Below, piece by piece: positions 53,573 to 62,228 of a DNA stretch of 64,000 nucleotides. The DNA is taken from positions 186,001-250,000 of the forward strand of contig JBBCJB010000014.1 of assembly GCA_037190485.1 (NCBI GenBank). Reading direction: 5' to 3'. Made by a program: the position numbers and the translations under genes. Below the pieces are notes generated by a model, which was given only the letters and a program-made list of their open reading frames with translations, was not told the DNA's origin and searched no databases. This stretch comes from Parapedobacter sp037190485. Its GTDB lineage: Bacteria; Bacteroidota; Bacteroidia; Sphingobacteriales; Sphingobacteriaceae. The number at the start of each line of letters is the position of its first letter. Within the stretch, counting starts at the first letter, position 1.

Positions 53573-55159
53573 CTACTGGTTGTCTTGATATGCCGGGTTA
53601 TAGGTGCCCTGTTCACGGAATCCCGGGAAAGGCCGCATCCTGCCGAACCGCGGGTAACTATCGAACACCTCGCTTCCGGTGGTCATGCGCGGATCCCCCT
53701 CCGCGATCAACCGCTCCTCGAGCTCCTTGCGCAGCGAAGCCAGGATTTGCCGGTATGCGCTGTCGGACGCAAGGTCGTGGATGCACGCCGGATCTGTCTT
53801 GATGGCATACAGTTCCTCCGATGGCCGCTTGCCGAACAATAAGGTGTCCAATGTCGGCCACCGCCCCCGGTTGCCCAATAACAACGTCTTCGTCGGCGAA
53901 TCGTCGATGTCCTCGAATCCATGGGCGATGGGCTTCATGCCCGCCGCTAAGGCTTCGGCCGCCGCATTTGGCGGCGGGGGATCGCCCATGGGCCAGCGCT
54001 CAGGCTTGAGGTTGCGGATGTACAGGAAGTCGTGTGTCCGCATGGCCCGCGCCGGGTAGCCGAGGTTGTCGGGCCGCGCATGCGTATGCCGTTCGCGACC
54101 TGCCAAGACGTATCGCCTGGCGGTATCGATGATGCCCGATGTTCCCTGCTCCAGCAGCGGCCGCAGGCTTTTCCCGGCAATGTGCGGCAGGGGCTCCGCG
54201 CTGGCGTATTCCAGGATGGTGGGTGCCAGGTCGATCAGCCCCACCAAATCATCCACGCGCCGGTTCCCGCCGCTTACGCCCGGTCCGCAGATGGCCAGCG
54301 GCACATGGATGCCATAGGCATGCAGGCTGGCCTTGGCGTGCGGGAAGGCCATGCCGTTGTCGGCCGTTACGATGACGATGGTGTTTTCCAGTTCACCGGC
54401 CCGTTCCAGCACGTCGAGCATCCGCTGCAGCTGTTGGTCGAACCACGAGATTTCCAGGGCGTAGTCCAGCAGGTCTGTCCGTACGGTACCATGGTCTGGC
54501 AAAAAACCGGGGATATCGATGCTGTCGGGCGGCAATCCCTGCCGTTGGCCCGCACCGTACTCGTAGCCGCGGTGCGGCTCGTGGCAGCCGAACCAAAAGA
54601 AAAAGGGCTTGCCTGCGGGCTTCGCCTCCAGGAAGCTTTCGAAATTCCGCGGATAGTCGATGCGGTTTATGCCCTCGTAAGGCACGGCGTCATACCGCGC
54701 TTGGTTGTATTCTGGCCCTACGGGATTGTGTTCCCATCCGGCGTCCCGCCAGTTGCCGGGCCCCCAAGCCTTGCCCGTATGGCCGGTGACGTAGCCGACC
54801 GACACCAGCGCCTCGGTAAAGACGGGGATATCTTTGGGGAAGTAGCTGCTGTGCGTGCCCGCCTCGCCGAGTTGCCAGATGTTGCGCCCGGTGAGGATCG
54901 CCGCGCGCGAGGGGCTGCATTGCGGTGCGGCCACGAAGGCCTGCGAGAACAGCACCCCTTGTTCGGCGATGCGGTCGAATGCCGGTGTACGGAACACGGA
55001 TGCCCCGTAGGCCGATGCGTGGGGGTAGGACTGGTCGTCGGCGATGACGAACAGGATGTTGGGCCGTTGCCGGGCCGCCGGTTTATCCGCTTGCGGTGCA
55101 CAGCCAGCCAGCCAAGCCAGGCAACCGATCACCGATTTCCATGTGGTGGATTTACTCAT
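53573..55159 (-). CDS. Type I sulfatase, N-sulfoglucosamine sulfohydrolase-like
   Basis: A 528-residue lipoprotein (WLAGCAPQ). Formylglycine site PQCSPSRAAILTGRNIWQLGEAG, substrate-pocket block TGHTGKAWGPGNWRDAGWEHNPVGPEYN, FFWFGCHEPHRGYEYGAG and VTADNGMAFPHAKASLHAYGIHVPL are typical of the SGSH-like group (S1_8-type), which includes heparan N-sulfatases and some algal-polysaccharide sulfatases. The start overlaps the end of the upstream lyase gene by 8 bases. Confidence 0.92.
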   Translation of the reverse strand: MSKSTTWKSVIGCLAWLAGCAPQADKPAARQRPNILFVIADDQSYPHASAYGASVFRTPAFDRIAEQGVLFSQAFVAAPQCSPSRAAILTGRNIWQLGEAGTHSSYFPKDIPVFTEALVSVGYVTGHTGKAWGPGNWRDAGWEHNPVGPEYNQARYDAVPYEGINRIDYPRNFESFLEAKPAGKPFFFWFGCHEPHRGYEYGAGQRQGLPPDSIDIPGFLPDHGTVRTDLLDYALEISWFDQQLQRMLDVLERAGELENTIVIVTADNGMAFPHAKASLHAYGIHVPLAICGPGVSGGNRRVDDLVGLIDLAPTILEYASAEPLPHIAGKSLRPLLEQGTSGIIDTARRYVLAGRERHTHARPDNLGYPARAMRTHDFLYIRNLKPERWPMGDPPPPNAAAEALAAGMKPIAHGFEDIDDSPTKTLLLGNRGRWPTLDTLLFGKRPSEELYAIKTDPACIHDLASDSAYRQILASLRKELEERLIAEGDPRMTTGSEVFDSYPRFGRMRPFPGFREQGTYNPAYQDNQ

Positions 55160-57722
55160 CTTCGTTGTGGTTTTGTAGAGACAATATACGTTGTTTCAAC
55201 TGTATGGGCAACTCATCCGCACATTCACTGTACTGGACAAGGCCATCGGTTACTTCAGCGAGCTTCGCGCTGCCGTTTAGTTTACCGTGAAACGTCTTGC
55301 CGGCCAGCGAAAGCCGGTTTGCGTTTGTCATGAAGGCCGTGGTTCCCGAGCGGTTGGTGATGGACAGGTTCGGGGCCTGGGCGGTATCCAGTTGGGCCAC
55401 TATTTCCCAATCGCCAGCCGTCACGACCAACGTACCTTGGCGATCGTTTTGACCGATGTCATGCGGATGGATGGTTTTGCCAACCTGCAGCACGGCAAGG
55501 AAGCGGATGGCAGAAGCCTTATGGCCGTTGGTGGCACGGAGATGCCACTGTTCGTCGTCGTAGGTTTTCAGCTGCCCGTGCTGGTTTTTGCTGCCGCGCC
55601 AATTTTCCGCCCGCACCGCGAAGGTGTCCGTCAGGTTCCACGACAGCGCGGCGGCCGACCAGAGTTTCCCGATACCTGAGAAACCGTCGAATTGCGCGGA
55701 GAAGCGGCTCTCGGCAGTGTCTATTGCCATTGGGCCCATGCTATGGATCAACCACGACCAATTGACGGGCCGATCTGCCTGCAGCTCATCGTAGACCACG
55801 ACAATGCTCGGCTTGAGCAGCACGAGGTGCCGGTAAAATTTCCGTAGTCCGTAGTCTTCGCCGGTTTCGATGCTGCGATAAGCCGCAGAAGCATCACCTT
55901 TTACATAGGCCATGGTTTTTCCTTTCAGGAACAACGGGATGACGCCGTAAGCCTCCGTACTGTAGGGTTGGCCGGCCCCGTCTATCAATATGCCATTGGT
56001 GCTTTTGGTATGCTGGTACCAGCCGGTACGGTGGGGGTCTTTCATGGTTACCTTGTAGCCCGTCCGGAAAAACGCCCGTTTTCCACCAAACAGGATGTTG
56101 AACGCATTCTGATCCGATAGGAAATGGCCATAGGAACCGAATGGGCTTGAACGCATGGCCACCACCAGGTTTTCGGGCGTATGGTCGGGTTGGCTATGCA
56201 GGGCAGCCAGGCCGACCTCGCGGAATACCTTGCCGGTTTCCAGCTTGAGCGATTGCGGCAACTCCGGTAAGGGAAGGTGCCTGAGTTTGGTTAACCCGAT
56301 CCACCGCAAGGATTTGTCGGGGGTTAGGTCGGCCCCTTCGTACCCACGGCATGCCTCGGCATACCACGCGGCTTTCGGGCTACCCGTCAGTTTGGCCAAT
56401 GACGTTGCATAGGCGATGTAGGCTGCCCCTGGCGAGAAGATCTCTTCCGTGTTGTCGCCGAACCCATCGGCCGACGATCCTGGCGGCACATGGTAGAGCA
56501 GCCAATCGATGTTGTTGACATACCAGGGATGCGCGTTGATGAAATCGAAACCCGTATATTTCTTGATGTACAGCGGAATGTCCAGCAAGGTTTCCATATT
56601 CATCCGGAAGTACGAAGCGCCTTCTATCCAACCGCCGTCTGCACCGCCGAGAATGGGCGCACGACCAACGAAAAGTTCATACGCATATTCCAACCAGTCG
56701 GCCGCCTCGGGGATTTCCCCGTATACGGCTATGCCGGTCTGGAAGAAATAGTGTAGGATATGTTGCCATACGTGACCGCTCAGCATTTTTGCCTCCATGT
56801 CATTCAGCCACGTCGTGTAGAAGTTGCCCGCGCGGTGCGCGATGGCTTGGCGTAAGGCGTTCAGCTCGGTTGCCGCAAGGTCTCCATGAAAGGTATCATA
56901 CACGATGGCCATGGCCAACATGCACCGCGCATCGCCGAAGTCACTGCGCCGGGAGATGCCGTTGGGATCCCAGTTTGCCACGGCGTTCGCGATGCGCATG
57001 GCCTGGAGCCGGTATAGCGGGTCTTCGGTCAGGAGGTAAGCCTGTGAAAGCGAAATCACGGATTGGTAAGCGAAGTCGCCCAGCCGTTTGCTGGCATCCT
57101 GTCGCAGCTTGAGGTTCCGATCCGCGTCCTTGGCGATTTCGCTGGGCAGGCCATCGGCCTCCGACGGAATGGCCGTTTTCAGGGCCAGGTCGGCTTCGTG
57201 GATAATGGCAAGCGCATCGTCCGATGCGGCAAGGGCCCTGATGCTACCGGCATCGCGGCTATCCGCAAGTACCCGGGGGTGGCCACTAGGGATGCCCGCT
57301 AGGAGCCGCGCCGCGGGAGGGGATACGATCAAGGTCGCTTCTGCGCCGATTTCAAATGCATGTACGGTAGACCAGACGCCGTCAGACACGCGGTACTGCC
57401 AGTACCATCTCCCTGCCGAGAGCTGTTGATGCGGGTTGAAGAGTGCCCGACCGATTGCCGCCTCGTATATTGTCTCCGCTGTTCTGAACGTGGAATCCTG
57501 CGCCAACCGGACATCATAGGTGCGGGCTTTCCGGTCTATTGGCCAGCGGAGTATCGGGCTGTTCACCGGCACGGCGATGCCGCCAGCCGGTTCGGGATGG
57601 GTGATGTATCGGTCATAGACGGTACGGGGGTAGGTGGGCTGCTCGTTACCAGGCGCATCGCACCGGATGAGGAAGATGCCCGCGCCGAGGTAAAGCCAAT
57701 GGACCAATTTTCTCGCGTTCAT
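55152..57722 (-). CDS. Heparinase II/III-like polysaccharide lyase, lipoprotein
   Basis: About 856 residues from the ATG at 57722; the stop of the upstream gene overlaps this ATG by 4 bases. Lipoprotein-like N-terminus (FLIRCDAPG). A DUF4962-like region (~35-480) with a toroid helical part (AYLLTEDPLYRLQAMRIANAVANWDPNG; LSGHVWQHILHYFFQTGIAVYG; GGWIEGASYFRMNMETLLDIP) is followed by a heparinase II/III beta part (VVAMRSSPFGSYGHFLSDQNAFNILFGGKRAFFRTGYK; STNGILIDGAGQ). This layout fits lyases that split uronate-containing, often sulfated, polysaccharides by beta-elimination (PL33/PL37-type families are candidates). Target not decided. Confidence 0.85.
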   Translation of the reverse strand: MNARKLVHWLYLGAGIFLIRCDAPGNEQPTYPRTVYDRYITHPEPAGGIAVPVNSPILRWPIDRKARTYDVRLAQDSTFRTAETIYEAAIGRALFNPHQQLSAGRWYWQYRVSDGVWSTVHAFEIGAEATLIVSPPAARLLAGIPSGHPRVLADSRDAGSIRALAASDDALAIIHEADLALKTAIPSEADGLPSEIAKDADRNLKLRQDASKRLGDFAYQSVISLSQAYLLTEDPLYRLQAMRIANAVANWDPNGISRRSDFGDARCMLAMAIVYDTFHGDLAATELNALRQAIAHRAGNFYTTWLNDMEAKMLSGHVWQHILHYFFQTGIAVYGEIPEAADWLEYAYELFVGRAPILGGADGGWIEGASYFRMNMETLLDIPLYIKKYTGFDFINAHPWYVNNIDWLLYHVPPGSSADGFGDNTEEIFSPGAAYIAYATSLAKLTGSPKAAWYAEACRGYEGADLTPDKSLRWIGLTKLRHLPLPELPQSLKLETGKVFREVGLAALHSQPDHTPENLVVAMRSSPFGSYGHFLSDQNAFNILFGGKRAFFRTGYKVTMKDPHRTGWYQHTKSTNGILIDGAGQPYSTEAYGVIPLFLKGKTMAYVKGDASAAYRSIETGEDYGLRKFYRHLVLLKPSIVVVYDELQADRPVNWSWLIHSMGPMAIDTAESRFSAQFDGFSGIGKLWSAAALSWNLTDTFAVRAENWRGSKNQHGQLKTYDDEQWHLRATNGHKASAIRFLAVLQVGKTIHPHDIGQNDRQGTLVVTAGDWEIVAQLDTAQAPNLSITNRSGTTAFMTNANRLSLAGKTFHGKLNGSAKLAEVTDGLVQYSECADELPIQLKQRILSLQNHNEDE

Positions 57723-59494
57723 GTGCGGTGTTTTGAGGCGGTAATCAAATCCCAAACGTTGAAATCCCGATAGCGGAAGTGCGACCATTGCATCTGTCGG
57801 AAGCCGATTTTCCCTGGCCCGTGAATGGGGCCTAGGGTTTTTCCATCATCCTGCCAGTCGATGATTTTGCGGCCATCGATAAAGAAGAGGATATGCCCAC
57901 CGTCTTTGATCAGCCTCGCCCGGTGCACGGCGGGCGAGGTTTTCGGGATGCCTTCCATGCCGGTGTGCACCAATGCAAATCCGCTGTTCTTGCGCAGGTG
58001 GGCCAGTTCGCGAGCCGGATTTTTCGGGTTGTTGGCGTAGTACGAGATGTGATAGTTGTCGATGCAGCCCTTCGTGTACCCGCTGAACGTACCGTCGCGC
58101 GGCGGGAGGGATGGATCGAAGATGGTCTTGGCGTTTTTTCCCGATGCGGCGAAGAATACGATCAACAAGCCGGCGTCCCGATGGAGGTTCTGCACTTCCC
58201 ATTCAGCGATGAAGCGGTTCGGAAAGGTCTCGGGACACCAGAACACATGATGCCATTCCGCCTGGCTGGCCTGCATTTCCATCCAGCCATCTTTAACCTG
58301 CCACGTGCCGGGTCCTTCCATTATCCAGTCGTCTAGTTTAGCGGTATCGACCAGCGAATCGCCATACAGCAACACCCCTTTTTGGTACGCAACGCTATCG
58401 GGTTGTCCATCTAGCAATTTCAGGATTTCACTGCCAGCCAGCAGGAATGCGCCGGAACCATAGGGTTCGCCATTGTGCTGTGACGAACCCTTCGGCTCTA
58501 TTCCGGGTGGTTGCGCGAAGCCCAACCGCCCTTCGGGACCGACGTGGCCGCAAAGCCCCGCCCAGGCTTTTTTCACGATGGGCAGGTAGGTGGTTTCGGC
58601 AAGTAATCCCGTCCGGATTCCCCACGCGAATCCATAGCAAAAGAGCGCCGTGCTACTTGATTCCGGTTCGGGGAAGGCATCGGCATCGAGGAGGCTCGCG
58701 CGCCACAGGCCATCTTGGCCCTGCAATGCCGCGATGGCACCGGCCATCTCGACAAATTGCTGTTCAAAGCGGGCGCGACCCGGGAAATCGCCCGGGAGGT
58801 CGGTGAGCATCCGGGCCAATGCCGCGATCACCCAGCCGTTGCCCCTGCTCCAGAATACCTTGGCGCCATTGGCGCTCCTAGGGGCAAAAAAGCGGTCATC
58901 GCGATAGAATAGGCGTTCTGGCCGGGCATAGAGGTATTCCGAGGTTTTCCACCAATGCGTTTCGAGGTATCGGAGGTACCGATCTTCACCGGTGAGTGCA
59001 TAAAGCTTGGCGAACGCGGGTGGTGCCATGAACAGGGCGTCGCACCACGACCACCATTCCCGCCGGTACGGGTTGTCCGTAAAGCGTACATCGGTTTCGG
59101 GCCTTCTGCCGATATGGGCGTCGAGTATCCATTGGGCGTGGCGGATGCGTTGGCTATCGGGCTCGTGGCAGAACAGGTCCAGGTAGGTCTGCACCACCAT
59201 GAGCCGGTCTGCATCGTAGATGTCGGGCAAGGTTTTCCACTCATGACGGTAAGCCATGCGATGGAGCTCGTTGTAATAGGTGGTGTCACGCGTGGTTTCA
59301 TACCACGCCATCAGGCCGGCGTACCAGGTGCCGTAGTGCCAGTCGCGCGTTGGGTATTTTGCGGGCTGTTGCATCTCCCACAGGGCCACACTGTGCATGA
59401 CGGTCGCGATGGAATCCTTGTGCCAGGTGTCGGCATGTGCAAGCGGGAGCCAACCGGTGTTCAATAGCAAACAGAATAAGCAAGTTTTCTTCAT
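57719..59494 (-). CDS. GH105 unsaturated uronyl hydrolase fused to a DUF1961 domain
   Basis: About 591 residues from the ATG at 59494 (signal MKKTCLFCLLLNTGWLPLAHA). Residues ~30-380 are an (alpha/alpha)6 barrel of GH105/YteR type: HYGTWYAGLMAWYETT, WWSWCDALFMAPPAFAKLYALTG with the catalytic Asp, VFWSRGNGWVIAALARML and ESSSTALFCYGFAWGIRTG. Residues ~395-591 form a second, jelly-roll-like domain of DUF1961/YesU type (DDWIMEGPGTWQVKDGWMEM; FWCPETFPNRFIAEWEVQ; FFIDGRKIIDWQDDG). It hydrolyses the unsaturated uronic acid left by a lyase, fitting the upstream/downstream neighbours. The 4-base overlap with both neighbours suggests coupling. Confidence 0.88.
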   Translation of the reverse strand: MKKTCLFCLLLNTGWLPLAHADTWHKDSIATVMHSVALWEMQQPAKYPTRDWHYGTWYAGLMAWYETTRDTTYYNELHRMAYRHEWKTLPDIYDADRLMVVQTYLDLFCHEPDSQRIRHAQWILDAHIGRRPETDVRFTDNPYRREWWSWCDALFMAPPAFAKLYALTGEDRYLRYLETHWWKTSEYLYARPERLFYRDDRFFAPRSANGAKVFWSRGNGWVIAALARMLTDLPGDFPGRARFEQQFVEMAGAIAALQGQDGLWRASLLDADAFPEPESSSTALFCYGFAWGIRTGLLAETTYLPIVKKAWAGLCGHVGPEGRLGFAQPPGIEPKGSSQHNGEPYGSGAFLLAGSEILKLLDGQPDSVAYQKGVLLYGDSLVDTAKLDDWIMEGPGTWQVKDGWMEMQASQAEWHHVFWCPETFPNRFIAEWEVQNLHRDAGLLIVFFAASGKNAKTIFDPSLPPRDGTFSGYTKGCIDNYHISYYANNPKNPARELAHLRKNSGFALVHTGMEGIPKTSPAVHRARLIKDGGHILFFIDGRKIIDWQDDGKTLGPIHGPGKIGFRQMQWSHFRYRDFNVWDLITASKHRT

Positions 59495-60882
59495 GATAAC
59501 AACGTATGGATTGCGGAGATGAATACCTGTCGCCGCCCGTCGGGGGCGCCGTTCAGGCAAAGCTGCGTATGGTCCCTGTTCCAAGCGGGGTGGGGGTCTA
59601 GTTTATGGTGGCTACCGCCGGTCTCCCGGTCTTCAGGAAGGGACTGGTTGCTGCCACCGCCTACATCCGTGGGCAATGTGCAGACCACCGTTTCGGTGTC
59701 GTGCTTCAGGTCGATCAACCTGATCGGAATCTCGCCATTGGTCGGTGCTACGTACGTTTGTTTGGGGTAGGCGTCAGCGAGCAGGTATCGACCTCCCGGA
59801 TGCATGGTGGGGTGGCCACTGCCGAGGTGTTTTTCGGAAAGCACGGTGAAGTCGTCGCCTTTGTAGTCGAAGGAACAAAACAACATGTCTTGGTAACCCA
59901 ACCACGTCGGTATGCAATTCATGATGATGTGTTCGCCGTCGGGATGCCAGTTGGGGTGGTTTCCCGATCCGCCCAGGCGGGCGCGCTGGTTCCATTTTTC
60001 GGCAGATAGGCATTGCATCAAGGCCTTTCCATCGGTGTCTAAGGTAAACAGCGACGCGTTGCGTCCACTGCCGTCCACTTGAGCCCGGAATACTTGCAGG
60101 ATGCGCGAGTTCTGTCGGTTGAATTTCGAATGGAACAAGTATCCAACGCTACGTTCGTACCGTTGGCGATCCGCGGGCGATGCCGCCGCAAAGAATTGGG
60201 GCATCGCAGCCAAGAGCGTGGTTTCATTGCGTTCGAGGTCGGTTTTCCATAAGCCTTCTCGCGCCATATCCGCCGACGTGAAGGGGCTGGGTTTCCCCGG
60301 AGGCGGGTCGGGTACGGCATAGCCATATTGATGGATGTTCATGTTCAGGAGGTTCGGGCTGATGATTGACCGTTCATCTGGGGCTAGGTCGTATTTTGCG
60401 CCCGAAAAGCTGGTAACTGTTCCGGTTTCCAGCTCGATGCGGACGCATACGGGTTGGCCTCCGATGATGTCGTTGGTATACAGGTAGCGATCGTTGGTAT
60501 AACCCCATTGCACGTTGGCGCCAACCTGGAAAGACCAGGCCCTGGTCTCGTAGACCGTCCGGATGGCGCGTCGCTCCAGATCGATGATGCAGACCGCTGC
60601 GACATCACCCCATACCGGTTTCTGGCGTTGGTACGGCAGTCTGCTGACCGCTAGGTAACGGCCCGACGGGCTCCAGGGGCATACATCGTAAAACGTATGT
60701 ACATAGTAGCCATCGTTTGGTGTTACTTGCATGACGGGTGCAGCCGTCTCCCCCGGCCGGAAGGGGCGGAAATCAAACGGCTGCCAATCCGTTTGACAGG
60801 CGTCATACGCCCAGACACCCGGCATGGTCAACCATGCTGCAAACCCGGCGCTTGTCTTGTATAGAAATGTTTTCCTGTTCAT
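59491..60882 (-). CDS. Beta-propeller protein, oligogalacturonate lyase-like
   Basis: A 463-residue exported protein (signal to GVWA). Repeated blades read CPWSPSGRYLAVSRL, VQWGYTNDRYLYTND, HPNWHPDGEHIIMNC, GHPTMHPGGRYLLADA and DPHPAWNRDHTQLCLNG, a WD40/TolB-like propeller. The spacing of His in NHPNWHPDGEH, GHPTMHPGG and the HHKLDPHPAW block recalls the metal-binding site of PL22 oligogalacturonate lyases, but identity cannot be proved here. Alternatively it only binds the substrate. It overlaps its neighbours by 4 bases on each side. Confidence 0.75.
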   Translation of the reverse strand: MNRKTFLYKTSAGFAAWLTMPGVWAYDACQTDWQPFDFRPFRPGETAAPVMQVTPNDGYYVHTFYDVCPWSPSGRYLAVSRLPYQRQKPVWGDVAAVCIIDLERRAIRTVYETRAWSFQVGANVQWGYTNDRYLYTNDIIGGQPVCVRIELETGTVTSFSGAKYDLAPDERSIISPNLLNMNIHQYGYAVPDPPPGKPSPFTSADMAREGLWKTDLERNETTLLAAMPQFFAAASPADRQRYERSVGYLFHSKFNRQNSRILQVFRAQVDGSGRNASLFTLDTDGKALMQCLSAEKWNQRARLGGSGNHPNWHPDGEHIIMNCIPTWLGYQDMLFCSFDYKGDDFTVLSEKHLGSGHPTMHPGGRYLLADAYPKQTYVAPTNGEIPIRLIDLKHDTETVVCTLPTDVGGGSNQSLPEDRETGGSHHKLDPHPAWNRDHTQLCLNGAPDGRRQVFISAIHTLLS

Positions 60883-62228
60883 GGTTGGTTAAGTTTTTTC
60901 TTGATGCCAGCCATTTGGCTCCACAGCGGATCCCGTTGGCCTTCCATCCAATCGGTTAGTTGTTGGTACAGTTGCAGCACCACCTGGCGCCGGGAGCGAG
61001 CCATCGCCAGATTGGTCAATTCGTGCGGGTCTTCCGCCAGGTCGTAGAGTTCGACTACTGGACGTGTGCGGTAATGATACGCCCGTTCATTGGTCCAAGC
61101 GTCTGTGCTCGCTGTCCACGATTGCAGTACGGCATGGGCATCGATGATGGCCCGTCGGTCTGGCCGGTCCATTGCCTGCAGGGCGAATGCGGAATCCGAC
61201 CGTAAGTTTACGATCAACTTATAGCGTTCTGTTATCACGGCCCTGATCGGATAATCGTTCGCTCCTTGTACCCCTAAGTTGGCGTAGCAGGCGTATACCG
61301 CATCGTGTACGGCTATTCCCTCCTGCCTGAGCACGGGCGTGATGCTTTTCCCGTCAAGAGTCGGCATGTGGTCTATCCCGGCCATGTCTAGCAACGTCGG
61401 TAAGATGTCTACCATGCTCACCAGCGCATCGGACGTGGAACCGGGGTTGACCATTCCCGGCCATTTTATGATGAGGGGTATGCGGATGCCATGCTCATAG
61501 AGTGTCCATTTGGCAAACGGGAAAGCCGGCCCGTGGTCGCTCAGGTAGCACTGGATGGTATTTTCGCTTCGTCCACTTCGCTCCAGCCAATACAATACGG
61601 CGCCGATTTCCTGGTCGACCAACGCGACATGATCGAAATACGCTGCGGTGTATTGCACCGTTTCGGGCGTGTTTGGCATCCACGGTTTCGGGTGGATGTG
61701 GCCGTGTCCCCCCTTGAGGTTGAAATACGGCTGATGCGGGGCATTCAGCGAGACGATCAGGCAGAAAGGACCGTCGCTTTTTTGGTTCAGGTAGTCGGGA
61801 ACCTCGTGTCGTTCCATATGCCTGAACGGAAACGCCGACCTGGGCTTGATGTGCTCCTTTCCGGCCAGGATGACCTCATAGCCGGCGTTGGCCAGGTAGT
61901 GCGGCAACGACCGGATGTGATCCAAGACCGCACCGTGGTTGCGGTCGCACCCGTTTCGGTGCGGATACAGGCCGGTGAACAATGCCGAACGCGAAGGCGC
62001 GCAGACGGATACCGGCGTGTATGCGCGTGTAAAGCGCATCCCTTCGCGTGCAAGCTGATCCAGGACAGGCGTCTTTACATCGGGATTGCCATAGCATCCT
62101 GCGTCTTCCTGGCCGTGGTCGTCCGAAAGGAAGAGCACGATGTCGGGGCGCTGTTGCGCTATCGACACCAATTGAAGCATCGCGGTGAGGCAGAGCGCCA
62201 GGGTTATCCGGTCAATGGTTTTTTTCAT
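60879..62228 (-). CDS. Type I sulfatase, N-sulfoglucosamine sulfohydrolase-like
   Basis: A 449-residue exported enzyme (signal to SIAQ). Motifs: DIVLFLSDDHGQEDAGCYG (metal site), VCAPSRSALFTGLYPHRNG (formylglycine Cys), RSLPHYLANAGYEVILAGKEHIKP, SLNAPHQPYF and LSDHGPAFPFAKWTLYEHGIRIPLIIKWPG. The RSLPHYL and GKEHIKP blocks place it with SGSH-like enzymes. The start lies 17 bases inside the end of the GH92 gene. It is shorter than the other sulfatases but complete. Confidence 0.92.
   Translation of the reverse strand: MKKTIDRITLALCLTAMLQLVSIAQQRPDIVLFLSDDHGQEDAGCYGNPDVKTPVLDQLAREGMRFTRAYTPVSVCAPSRSALFTGLYPHRNGCDRNHGAVLDHIRSLPHYLANAGYEVILAGKEHIKPRSAFPFRHMERHEVPDYLNQKSDGPFCLIVSLNAPHQPYFNLKGGHGHIHPKPWMPNTPETVQYTAAYFDHVALVDQEIGAVLYWLERSGRSENTIQCYLSDHGPAFPFAKWTLYEHGIRIPLIIKWPGMVNPGSTSDALVSMVDILPTLLDMAGIDHMPTLDGKSITPVLRQEGIAVHDAVYACYANLGVQGANDYPIRAVITERYKLIVNLRSDSAFALQAMDRPDRRAIIDAHAVLQSWTASTDAWTNERAYHYRTRPVVELYDLAEDPHELTNLAMARSRRQVVLQLYQQLTDWMEGQRDPLWSQMAGIKKKLNQP

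Noticed and set aside
54032..55333. 433-codon plus-strand frame opposite the sulfatase
   Set aside because: Antisense to a sulfatase with all motifs; no motif of its own.
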